From Bacillota bacterium (GTDB lineage Bacteria > Bacillota > Sulfobacillia > Sulfobacillales > Sulfobacillaceae): a stretch of DNA of 64,000 nucleotides. Below are positions 10,090 to 18,440 of the stretch, piece by piece; the stretch's first letter is position 1, and every line of letters starts with the position of its first letter. The notes below the pieces were generated by a model. That model was given only the letters and a program-made list of their open reading frames with translations, made no database searches and was not told the origin of the DNA. Made by a program: the position numbers and the translations under genes. The stretch spans positions 62,001 to 126,000 of the forward strand of contig JAJZAN010000002.1 of NCBI GenBank assembly GCA_021799435.1, written 5' to 3'.

Positions 10090-10845
10090 TTATTCCTCTT
10101 CTTCGGTCTCACCCTCAGGCGCCAGTTCCCTCAGAATTTTTCTGACAGCCCGCTTCTCAATCCGCGAGACGTAGCTTCTGGAGATGTTCAACTTTCGCGC
10201 GATGTCCCGCTGGGTCATTCGAGGGTGGCCATGCAGCCCGAACCGGAGGTCGAGCACCAAGCGCTCTTTGGCCGTCAGGCCTTTCACAAAACGGCGAACC
10301 CATTCCATCACCACGGCCACTTCAACCTGATCGGCCACGATGTCCGCGTCCGTTCCCAACACGTCCACGAGAGATATCTCGTTGCCTTCCCGGTCCACGC
10401 CAATCGGGTCGTAAAGACTCACTTCACGATTGCTTTTTTTTCGACTCCTCAGATGCATCAGCACCTCATTATCAATGCACCGCGCGCAATATGTGGCTAG
10501 TCGAACCCCCTTGCCGGGATCAAACGAGTCAATCCCTTTAATTAGCCCAATGGTTCCGATAGAAATCAAATCATCCGGGTCCTCGCCGCCGTTGTGATAC
10601 TTTTTAACGACATGTGCCACCAAGCGCAGATTATGTTCAATCAAGGTCTGCCGTGCCGTGAGGTCCCCCTGCCGAAAGCGCACTACCGCCTCGCGCTCTT
10701 CCTCTTCCGTCAATGGCTGAGGAAACGCGTTGCCGCCAATGTATCCAGCCAGCCAGACGGCGCCTCGCACCGCTGCTGCCACCACAAGAATGAAAGCGCC
10801 GATACTGCCCAGCATAATTCCACCCCATTTCTGAGTGCTGCGCAC
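10090..10845 (-). CDS. sigK: Sporulation sigma factor SigK (uninterrupted, with pro-sequence); start near 10815 likely
   Basis: NAFPQPLTEEEE, IEHNLRLVAHVVKKY, GEDPDDLISIGTIGLIKGIDSF, ISRSYVSRIEKRA; hydrophobic N-terminal pro-peptide. Confidence 0.9.
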   Translation of the reverse strand: MRSTQKWGGIMLGSIGAFILVVAAAVRGAVWLAGYIGGNAFPQPLTEEEEREAVVRFRQGDLTARQTLIEHNLRLVAHVVKKYHNGGEDPDDLISIGTIGLIKGIDSFDPGKGVRLATYCARCIDNEVLMHLRSRKKSNREVSLYDPIGVDREGNEISLVDVLGTDADIVADQVEVAVVMEWVRRFVKGLTAKERLVLDLRFGLHGHPRMTQRDIARKLNISRSYVSRIEKRAVRKILRELAPEGETEEEE

Positions 10846-10916
10846 TGCAGAGTCCGGATTCTTCTATCGTATGTGCCCTAAGGTCATTTGGTGTCTGTAC
10901 CGAAAAGGAAGCGCCC

Positions 10917-11114
10917 CTATAAACGCTCTTCCCCTGGGGCGAACGGCACGAGGCCCGAGACCACCTTAACGGCCGTCCCCCCGCTTTTCACACGGCCGCG
11001 TGGCAAGCAACGGGCACGCTCGTCCCCCATCGGCCGCCACTTGCGCCCGACCCACGGATTCCTTTTCCCCGACTTCTGGGCCTCAAGGGTATCGATTTCG
11101 GACAGGCGGGACAT
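10917..11114 (-). CDS. Possible small basic protein, 65 aa
   Basis: Short ORF with an upstream TAAGGA in an otherwise empty intergenic region; no recognised domain. Confidence 0.3.
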   Translation of the reverse strand: MSRLSEIDTLEAQKSGKRNPWVGRKWRPMGDERARCLPRGRVKSGGTAVKVVSGLVPFAPGEERL

Positions 11115-11164
11115 TCCTTAGAGGGGACCGATGTGCTAGGGTAGGGGGGAGAAGGGGGTGCGCC

Positions 11165-12001
11165 ATGATTTTCCTGCCCATCTACGATGTTGGTCTGGGA
11201 TGTTCGTCGTTTGTCATTGGGGATGAAACCACGGGCCAAGCCTTCGTGGTGGATCCACTCGGCAGCGAAGGGGCCGAAAACTACTTAATGACCGTTCAAG
11301 AACTGGGACTAAATCTCACCTTGGTGGTTGAAACCCATGTTCACGCCGACCACTTGTCTTCTGCGCGAGAATTGGCGGGTATGACGAGCGTTCCCATTGT
11401 ACTCTCCCGGCACGCCCCTGCTGTTTTCCCCTTTCAGCCCGTTGCCGATGGCGACATTCTGGATGCGGGCGCGGTGCGGGCACTAGTCTGGGAGACACCC
11501 GGCCACACGCCCGACAGCATCAGCCTCATTATTTCCGATCGCACCCGCGGCGGCGATCCTTGGGCAGTGCTGACCGGGGACAGCTTGTTTGTTGGCGACG
11601 TGGGTCGTCCCGATCTGGCAGATGCCCATCGGGAAGCTGTCGAGGCCGCCTCGAAGGCGCAATTTCGCAGCGTTCGACGCCTCATGACACTTCCCGATTA
11701 TACGGAAGTCTGGCCCGCTCACTATGGCTCATCTCCGTGCGGCGGTCTGTTCATGAGCCGCAAACCCCAGTCGACCATCGGCTACGAGCGCCGCCACAAT
11801 CGGGCGCTGCAAATCGAAGACTACGAGACATTCCTGGATTATCAACGCCGTCTGGTCAAGCCCGCTCCAAACCAGGCGGCCCAAATCCGAAGCCGCAATC
11901 TCGGCACGTTGGTTTCCGGCCACACTGAGAAAGGAGGCGTCCGATGGCTATTATCGCTGAGAATATCCTTGACGACGTCAAAACCTATTTGGCTGATATG
12001 A
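11165..12001 (+). CDS. MBL-fold hydrolase, ETHE1/persulfide-dioxygenase-like
   Basis: MIFLPIYDVGLGCSSFVIGD, THVHADHLS, GHTPDSISL, GDSLFVGDVGRPDL. The C-terminal end overlaps the next gene by 58 nt. Confidence 0.85.
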   Translation: MIFLPIYDVGLGCSSFVIGDETTGQAFVVDPLGSEGAENYLMTVQELGLNLTLVVETHVHADHLSSARELAGMTSVPIVLSRHAPAVFPFQPVADGDILDAGAVRALVWETPGHTPDSISLIISDRTRGGDPWAVLTGDSLFVGDVGRPDLADAHREAVEAASKAQFRSVRRLMTLPDYTEVWPAHYGSSPCGGLFMSRKPQSTIGYERRHNRALQIEDYETFLDYQRRLVKPAPNQAAQIRSRNLGTLVSGHTEKGGVRWLLSLRISLTTSKPIWLI

Positions 12002-12594
12002 AGAAGCCGGTCACGGTGGATTTCTACCCCCAGACCGAGAGCCCAGCCACCCAGCCCATGCGCGAACTGCTGCAAGAACTGCACGCATTGGCACCTCAAA
12101 TCGAATTGGTGGAGCACCAAGAGCCCGCTCAACTTGTACCGCCCGAGAATCCGGGAGACATTGAGGGTCCGGTGACCACCTTCTCCGTGGGGGGCCGGTT
12201 TACGGGCATTCGATACCTGGGCTTCCCAGGTGGGCATGAATTTTCCACCTTCCTGGGAGACCTGGTCGATGTCTCCACAGACCAGCCCTTGGAACTTAGC
12301 CCAGCAACGCAGGAATGGCTGAGCAATCTCAAGGAACCCCTGCACCTGGAGGTGTTTGTCACCCCTACGTGACCATACTGTCCCCGGGCAGTTCGCCTGG
12401 CACACCAGATGGCACGGGTCAATCCAGACAAAGTGGTGGCAGACATGGTGGACGCCACCAGCTTCCCCTCCTTGTCGGATCGCTTTGAAGTCACAGGCGT
12501 TCCTCTAACGGTCGTCAATGGGACCGCCCGGCAAGTCGGGGCAGCTCCCGAGGCTCGTCTCACAGCCCTTATTCAGCAGCACTTCCCCAGTTAA
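11944..12594 (+). CDS. Putative selenoprotein: double thioredoxin-fold oxidoreductase (AhpF N-terminal-domain/PDO-like), TGA at 12370-12372 read as Sec
   Basis: ORFs 11944-12372 and 12409-12594 are in the same frame, separated only by TGA: ...LHLEVFVTPT-U-PYCPRAVRLAHQMARVNPDKVVADMVDATSFPSLSDRFEVTGVPLTVVNG.... RBS AAAGGAGG. Matches the AhpF NTD layout (GIRYLGFPGGHEF, C-terminal CxxC half, cis-Pro GVP). Confidence 0.88.
12373..12412 (+). promoter_or_regulatory. Bacterial SECIS-like hairpin of selenoprotein 1
   Basis: Upper stem CCGGGC-AGUUC-GCCUGG (12384-12400), starting at nt 15 from the U of UGA with GU in the loop; flanking pairs UGU/ACA and CCAU/AUGG extend the stem. Confidence 0.78.
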
Positions 12595-12606
12595 CCCAAG
12601 GGCTTT

Positions 12607-12633
12607 AAACCGGGCGGCGGTGCCGCCCGGTTT
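12607..12633 (+). terminator. Rho-independent terminator after selenoprotein 1
   Basis: AAACCGGGCGGC-GGT-GCCGCCCGGTTT + TT. Confidence 0.88.
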
Positions 12634-12686
12634 TCTCGTGCATTCCCACGCAACCGACCGCATAAATCAGAGCGGGGGGCGGTTGC

Positions 12687-13544
12687 ATGCGGGCTTTTGC
12701 GCTGGCGTTGTCAGGTGGTGGCATCTTAGGGGCCGCCCATTTAGGAGCCTTGCAGTACATGGAGGAGCAAGGAGTACGGGCCGCCGCGGTCGCCGGCACT
12801 TCAGCCGGCGGTCTAGCTGCCGGGCTGTACGCATTGGGTGTCCCTGTGTCGCAGGTGATTGACCTGGGCCAGCGAATCGCTGCACATCCTCTCCACTACT
12901 TCCACACCAATACGGTTGGCCTGCTGCACGATGTCATCCCCGCACTGGGCCCTCCCGCAACCGGACTGGTCATCAGCGACACATTTATCAAAGCCTTGTT
13001 GAAGCTCCACCCCGCGGCTCGCACAACGGACGACTGGATCCTCCCGGCCATTGTGACCGCCGTGGACGTCGTCAGTTTGAAAGCGATCGCCTTCACCAAC
13101 CGTCCTGGGGTGAAGCCCCGCCGCGGGCATTGGGAAATTACCACTGGCGAAAGCCTCAGAACTGCGCTGGCAGCGACGATGGCCATTCCGGGGTTGTTTG
13201 CTGGACCCCGCCGCGCAGGGCAAGTCCTCATCGACGGAGGAACCGCCGACAATCTCCCCGTGGACTGGGCCTTCGCCCTTCATCCCGATTGCGTGGTCGC
13301 CATCGACGTGGGCGTGTCCGGAAGTGTTTCCGCGGATCGCATGGGCATCACGGAAGTCTTGGCGCGGGCAGAACGCTATGCAACGAAGACCTTGTCGACC
13401 CTCCGAGCCGGCCCAGAGCCTCACCTTCTCGTGGCTCCCGACACGTCAGGCACGCCATTTCCAGGCTTCTCGCATTTTGACCATCTAGTGCAGGCGGGGC
13501 GCCAAGCCATGGCTAAAGCATGGCCAGCCATTGAAGCGCTTTAG
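12687..13544 (+). CDS. Patatin-like phospholipase family protein (RssA-like)
   Basis: LALSGGGILGAAHLGAL, AGTSAGGLAAGLYA (GxSxG), DGGTADNLP. Confidence 0.93.
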   Translation: MRAFALALSGGGILGAAHLGALQYMEEQGVRAAAVAGTSAGGLAAGLYALGVPVSQVIDLGQRIAAHPLHYFHTNTVGLLHDVIPALGPPATGLVISDTFIKALLKLHPAARTTDDWILPAIVTAVDVVSLKAIAFTNRPGVKPRRGHWEITTGESLRTALAATMAIPGLFAGPRRAGQVLIDGGTADNLPVDWAFALHPDCVVAIDVGVSGSVSADRMGITEVLARAERYATKTLSTLRAGPEPHLLVAPDTSGTPFPGFSHFDHLVQAGRQAMAKAWPAIEAL

Positions 13545-14299
13545 GCCGGGGGGGCGTCAAAACGCGGCACCACACGGTAATAGAGGGGCTCTTCGGCGGC
13601 AGCGGCCCCCGCTTCTGGTCCGGCGGCGCTGACACAGAGGTTGTACACTGGGCAGATGGTGCAGGCAGGCTTGCGAGCCGTACAGACCATGGCCCCAAAG
13701 TCCATGATAGCCTGATTGAAGTGGATGGCTTCCCCAGGAGGCACCACCCTCTCCGCCAGCGCCCATAATTGGTGCTGAATTTCGGCGCGGCTGTCGCGAT
13801 ATTCCACCCCGAAATACCGCCCCAGCACCCGCTTCACATTGGTATCCAAAATGGGAGCGTCAATCCCAAACGCAAACGATAGCACCGCTCCGGCGGTATA
13901 CCGTCCCACGCCCGGCAGCGCCATTAGCCCCTCGACGGTGCGAGGCCACTCGCCACCGTGCTGCTCAACCACGGCATCGGCAATGCCCTTAAGCCATTGT
14001 CCCCGGATTTTATACCCGAGCGGATCCGTAATCGCCTTCACAGCTTCCAACGGGGCCTGATGGAGAGCGTCTAAGGTAGGAAACGTATCCATAAAGCGGG
14101 TGAAGACAGGTTCCACGGTGGTCACGGTGGTTTGATGAAGCATGATTTCAGAGACGATAATGGCGTACGGATCGCGAGTTTTCCGCCATGGCAAGTCCCG
14201 CCCATTCTCGCTGTACCAACCCGCTACCCCCCGGCGAAACACCTGAAGCGCCGCTTGCTCAATCTCCGCGCTGTACTTCATGCGCTTCACGCCGCTCAC
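13541..14299 (-). CDS. mutY: A/G-specific adenine glycosylase (short form, no C-terminal NUDIX-like domain)
   Basis: RDLPWRKTRDPYAIIVSEIMLHQTTV, ALPGVGRYTAGAVLSFAF, CTARKPACTICPVYNLC Fe-S motif. Confidence 0.9.
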   Translation of the reverse strand: MSGVKRMKYSAEIEQAALQVFRRGVAGWYSENGRDLPWRKTRDPYAIIVSEIMLHQTTVTTVEPVFTRFMDTFPTLDALHQAPLEAVKAITDPLGYKIRGQWLKGIADAVVEQHGGEWPRTVEGLMALPGVGRYTAGAVLSFAFGIDAPILDTNVKRVLGRYFGVEYRDSRAEIQHQLWALAERVVPPGEAIHFNQAIMDFGAMVCTARKPACTICPVYNLCVSAAGPEAGAAAAEEPLYYRVVPRFDAPPA

Positions 14300-14302
14300 T
14301 CC

Positions 14303-15049
14303 TCATGCCGACTGACGGCTCCATCCCGCTGACGCACGCCTCAGCAACAGCGCATACCACCAGCTTAAGCCGTAGCAAATCCAAAAACCCACGAACAGCA
14401 CAGCCGCCCATCCGAAGACCGTGACCTCCAGCCCAAACCATCCGGCGGGCCACCGGTGCGCCAGAATGAGCAACAAAAGACTCCCCACGGCCACGATCAC
14501 AGTGGTTCCCAGCACCAGCCATGAGAACCCGGTCAAAGCCAACGCCCGGTGCAGACGCCGCAATGGAGAATCCGAACGCTCCCTGCACCAGGGCAAGACG
14601 ACACCATTATACAAAACCACACTACCCGCTCCGTAAATCCAACCGGCGATTATGAGCGCAAACGGCAATACCACCCAATGCCAAGGGATGAGTATGCCCC
14701 AGCCCCACAGATTCGCGAGCGTGCCCACCAACACCCCAAACGGCACCGCCGAAAAGGCGAACGGACTCAGCAGGGGACGCAGCCCCACCGGCTCTCCGCA
14801 GACGGACGGGGAGCCGGTCCGCACCCCGGACCAGCGCCGATATGCCGCGGAGCCGACCCAGCGCGCCGCCACCAGCACCCCTAAGGTCGCCGCTGCCTGG
14901 CCCCAAGGCGACAGCCAATCGCCTCCACCGCGCAGTTGACCCCACACACCTAGAAAGACACCCACAGGAGCCCAAAGACCCACTCCGAGCATAGCCCATT
15001 GGCGCGGCACAGCCCATGCGGACGGCATCGATGCATCACCTCTGGCCAC
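14303..15049 (-). CDS. Multi-pass membrane protein of unknown function (possibly YIP1-like)
   Basis: Several hydrophobic segments; domain assignment uncertain. Confidence 0.55.
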   Translation of the reverse strand: MARGDASMPSAWAVPRQWAMLGVGLWAPVGVFLGVWGQLRGGGDWLSPWGQAAATLGVLVAARWVGSAAYRRWSGVRTGSPSVCGEPVGLRPLLSPFAFSAVPFGVLVGTLANLWGWGILIPWHWVVLPFALIIAGWIYGAGSVVLYNGVVLPWCRERSDSPLRRLHRALALTGFSWLVLGTTVIVAVGSLLLLILAHRWPAGWFGLEVTVFGWAAVLFVGFWICYGLSWWYALLLRRASAGWSRQSA

Positions 15050-15084
15050 ACTTCGCGTCCAAACACCAAATCCCCTGCCGCCAG

Positions 15085-16266
15085 CTACAGCTTTTCCCCC
15101 AGGATCTGCACCACGGACATGGTCCGCTCGACCGCCGCGCCCTCCAGGACGGCCACCTCCCGAAGCTCCGGCGCTATGATGACCGCATAATCACCGGCAG
15201 GCCGCCAAATCCTGTACGATATCCCATTTAGGGTGACGGATGGCATTTGATCCAAGACTTCCCTCAGAGTCTTCGACACTTGACCCGAGAGCCGGCGAGC
15301 ACGCGCAGGCGCACCTGGCATGGCCACCTGCGCCGGGGAACCAACAAAGGGGAGAAAGCTCTGTGCCAGCTCCAGAGGCGTGGCGTGAAGCCCTGTGCCG
15401 GAACTGAACACCGCGGACGACAGGGTCGGAAGCGCCGGATTGGGATCCGGCGAAAAACCTATCCGACCCGTTGCATAGCCCAACGTATGAAGCGCTCGGA
15501 GCAATCCTCCGGTGCCCCATAGGGCCGCCATTTGGGACAGACTGAGAGCCTCCTTGTTGACCTTCGAAGCCACCCTTTTGTCAGCCAATGCCCAAGCTAA
15601 GAGCGGCGGAAGTCCAGCCATACCGACAGGCCGGCCCTGCCAGATCGCCCCCTTCTGCGAGCCTGCGGCCCCAATCCACTGTCCACGACGGCTTAGGACC
15701 ACGACCGCCCCTCGGTCCCCCACCGCTTGGCTTAGCGCATGAGACAATTGGCCATCGAGGTCCAATCGCACCGTGGGCGAGGTGGCCGCGATCTGATAGA
15801 TGCCATGCTCCAGGGACCAGGGACCGCGGGTCACCGCGTGGGAGGCCGCGGCGGCGGCCTTGAGCACGCCAATCGGCACGCCCGGTTGAGGAATCCATCT
15901 CTGGACGCGTACGCGCTGAAGTGCCGGCACACGGCGAGTCCACAGCCGACGGACGCTCGCCGGTGCCATCCACAAATAAGAACCGTGGCTGGGCACAGGT
16001 GATCCGATGGCGTGGCCGAGGGCGGCCCGCTCCGGCGCAGGAACCTTCGACGGCTCCACCAGCAAGGCCGTCCTGGTCGCCAGCCGGGTTAACGTATGCC
16101 CCCCTAATCCCACCACAGGACCGTCCAATACCGCTTGGCCGCTCATCACTGGACCCGGGACCGCGTTGCTCCAAAACCACGCCGGGCGAACCAAAATGAG
16201 AGCCGTCACAGCCAGAAGAGCGCTTAATCCCACAGACGATGGCACGACGATACGACGATTTCTCAT
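15085..16266 (-). CDS. Degenerate penicillin-binding-protein transpeptidase-like protein, membrane anchored
   Basis: N-terminal TM; C-terminal LRALHTLGYATGRIGFSPD...FSSGTGLHATPLELAQSFLPFVG resembles class B PBP/SpoVD C-termini, but no clear SxxK/KTG was seen. Confidence 0.55.
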   Translation of the reverse strand: MRNRRIVVPSSVGLSALLAVTALILVRPAWFWSNAVPGPVMSGQAVLDGPVVGLGGHTLTRLATRTALLVEPSKVPAPERAALGHAIGSPVPSHGSYLWMAPASVRRLWTRRVPALQRVRVQRWIPQPGVPIGVLKAAAAASHAVTRGPWSLEHGIYQIAATSPTVRLDLDGQLSHALSQAVGDRGAVVVLSRRGQWIGAAGSQKGAIWQGRPVGMAGLPPLLAWALADKRVASKVNKEALSLSQMAALWGTGGLLRALHTLGYATGRIGFSPDPNPALPTLSSAVFSSGTGLHATPLELAQSFLPFVGSPAQVAMPGAPARARRLSGQVSKTLREVLDQMPSVTLNGISYRIWRPAGDYAVIIAPELREVAVLEGAAVERTMSVVQILGEKL

Positions 16267-16270
16267 GAAA

Positions 16271-16291
16271 AAACCCCCTCTTGGGGGAGTT
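16271..16291 (-). terminator. Hairpin + T6 overlapping the RBS of the next gene (mltG downstream terminator/attenuator)
   Basis: Minus strand CTCCCCCAAGAGGGGGTTTTTTCATG: CCCCC-AAGA-GGGGG then six T, directly abutting the start codon at 16266. Confidence 0.7.
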
Positions 16292-16315
16292 TTCCACATT
16301 TAACCAGTTTGAAAC

Positions 16316-17368
16316 CTAGGCGCCGGGATGACTGTTGGCGTAGGCAATGTGGGCAAGGTGCTGTTGATACGTGGTGGCAAACAGCATCTTTCCACTGCGC
16401 AGGGAGAGAAAGTACAAATAGGATACATGGGCGGGGTGCAGGGCAGCCTTTAGCATCGTCAAGCCGGGACTGCAAATGGGGCCCGGCGGAAAACCCTTAT
16501 GCAGGTAGGTGTTGTACGGAGATGGGACTTTGAGGTCGCCCAGTGTCAATCCCCCATTGACCTGCCCGCCCAAGGCATAACGCACCGTCGCATCCGACTG
16601 AAAGGGCATGCCGATGGCACGCCGGTTCAAGAACACCGCTGCGACGTTGCGGGCTTGTCCGCGCAGCTTGTCCTCGGCCTGCACAATGGAAGCCAAGGTT
16701 ACCCACTGGCCAATCGACAATCGGGTGTGGGACTTGTCATACAGCCCGCGGATAACCCGCGTCTGGAACGTTTGCCACATAATTTCCAAGGCTTGGCGCG
16801 CCGTCGTCCCATAGGAAAAGGAGTATGTGGCCGGAAAGAGATAGCCCTCCATGGGATACCGGACACCGGCCTGGGGTTTTGGCATTCCAGGCAAGGCCGT
16901 TTTCAGCAATTGCCGGTATTGCGCCATGGTTCCGATGTGATTGGCCGCCAGGCGCTGGACGATGTCTTGAACGGTAAAGCCTTCCGGAATGGAAACCCGT
17001 GTCACCACCACATCACCGGAGCGCATAGCCCCCATGATCGTCTTGAGCGACTGATGTGGCGATAAACGATACACCCCAGCCGTGAGATGAGTGGCGAGGC
17101 CGTTGTATCGGCTCAGTACGTCGAACGCCCAAGCACTGCGGATAATGCCGTGGTCCTTTAATGTGGCCGCCACGTCGGACGCGGTTTGTCCCGGTTGCAC
17201 GCGGATGTATTGATAAGCCGACGCAGGGCCCCCAACAGGCTGGAACCGCGTGATGACCCAGCCCAACACAAACAGGGCGGCCGCCACGGCCGCCGCCCCA
17301 ATTGCCAAACGCCTACTCATGCGCCATCCTTGCTGACGACCCATCGATGGCGTCATTGGGCCAGCCAC
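16316..17368 (-). CDS. mltG: Endolytic transglycosylase MltG
   Basis: YPMEGYLFPATYSF, ASIVQAEDKLRGQARNVAAVFLNR, SPYNTYLHKGFPPGPICSPG. Confidence 0.95.
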   Translation of the reverse strand: MAGPMTPSMGRQQGWRMSRRLAIGAAAVAAALFVLGWVITRFQPVGGPASAYQYIRVQPGQTASDVAATLKDHGIIRSAWAFDVLSRYNGLATHLTAGVYRLSPHQSLKTIMGAMRSGDVVVTRVSIPEGFTVQDIVQRLAANHIGTMAQYRQLLKTALPGMPKPQAGVRYPMEGYLFPATYSFSYGTTARQALEIMWQTFQTRVIRGLYDKSHTRLSIGQWVTLASIVQAEDKLRGQARNVAAVFLNRRAIGMPFQSDATVRYALGGQVNGGLTLGDLKVPSPYNTYLHKGFPPGPICSPGLTMLKAALHPAHVSYLYFLSLRSGKMLFATTYQQHLAHIAYANSHPGA

Positions 17369-17383
17369 GACAAAGACAGAGTG

Positions 17384-18127
17384 TTATTCGTCCCCTTCGT
17401 CATCAAGCAGCTCTTCATAAGCCTGTGCTACCCGCTCCCACTCTTCTTCGGACTCAATGTCCACCAGGACATCGTCACCGTCGCTGTCCTTCTCCAAGCG
17501 GAGAATGACTGCCTCGGCCTCTTCGTCCTCTTCGGTGTCAATAGGCAGCAAAATGGCATACTCTTTACTCTCGACATCGATGACGTCGACCACCACAAAC
17601 TCGTGCTCCTTGCCTTCGTCATCGGTCAAGGTGATGATTTCGTCTTCCTCTTCAAAGCCTGCTTCCAAATCTTTGTCGTCAGCCATGTGAGTCTCCTCTC
17701 TTGCGCGAGACATACGCTCGCGGTCCAAGTAACCTTGCAGGATCAGTGCCGCCGCCAAGCCGTCAATCTTCGCTTTACGGCGTTCGCGGCGCACGTCCTG
17801 CTGAATTAGAATGCGTTCTGCTTCGCGGGTCGTCAGCCGTTCATCCCATGTCGCTACGGGCACACCAGAGACTGCTCTCAGGTGGTCCACAAACTCCATG
17901 GTTTTCACGGCTTGAGGTCCCACGCTGGCATTCATGTTCAAAGGCAATCCTACCACAATTTGGCCCACATTCCACTCTTGCAGGCGGCTCGCAATTGCGG
18001 CTAAATCATGGGCTAGGGAACTGCGCCGAATCGGGTCCTGAGCGCTTGCAATCAAGCCGGTTTCGTCGCTCATTGCCACTCCGATCCATTTATCCCCAAC
18101 GTCCAGTCCCATTATGCGTTTAGCCAT
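17384..18127 (-). CDS. ruvX: Holliday junction resolvase RuvX (YqgF) in frame with DUF1292 (YrzB-like) domain; one continuous ORF
   Basis: [40 protein letters not shown] joined without a stop to [38 protein letters not shown]; an internal GAGAGGAG RBS precedes MADDK. Confidence 0.88.
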   Translation of the reverse strand: MAKRIMGLDVGDKWIGVAMSDETGLIASAQDPIRRSSLAHDLAAIASRLQEWNVGQIVVGLPLNMNASVGPQAVKTMEFVDHLRAVSGVPVATWDERLTTREAERILIQQDVRRERRKAKIDGLAAALILQGYLDRERMSRAREETHMADDKDLEAGFEEEDEIITLTDDEGKEHEFVVVDVIDVESKEYAILLPIDTEEDEEAEAVILRLEKDSDGDDVLVDIESEEEWERVAQAYEELLDDEGDE

Positions 18128-18398
18128 CCGTGGAGGCAATCTCCAGGTGTCGCACATAGTGCCGGAGCAGTTCCTCCAATAGCTCGTCCCGTTCGAACCG
18201 CCGGATCAGGTTGCGGGCTCCCATGTGACTCGTGATGTAAGCCGGATCGCCCGACAGCAAATAGCCTACCAATTGGCTGATCGGGTTATACCCCTTGTCC
18301 TTGAGTGCTGCGTAGACTTCCTTTAAGACCATGTCCGCTTCTTTTTCTTGGTCGTGGTAATCACCGAGACGCCGGGTTTCGTCCGACATGCTCATCAT
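18120..18398 (-). CDS. ireB: IreB family regulatory phosphoprotein (YrzL)
   Basis: [58 protein letters not shown]; conserved alaS-ireB-ruvX synteny. Confidence 0.92.
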   Translation of the reverse strand: MMSMSDETRRLGDYHDQEKEADMVLKEVYAALKDKGYNPISQLVGYLLSGDPAYITSHMGARNLIRRFERDELLEELLRHYVRHLEIASTDG

Positions 18399-18440
18399 TC
18401 CACATCCTTTCTGGGTGCCTTCTTCGCGTTGCCGATAAGA

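Noticed and set aside
10090-10845. Checked sigK for a skin-type interruption or recombination site
   Set aside because: The coding sequence is continuous; no inserted element.
11944-12594. Pseudogene/sequencing-error explanation of the split thioredoxin-like gene
   Set aside because: Single TGA with no frameshift, exactly at the catalytic Cys position, SECIS-like hairpin, SelB present, and an independent paralog with the same arrangement.
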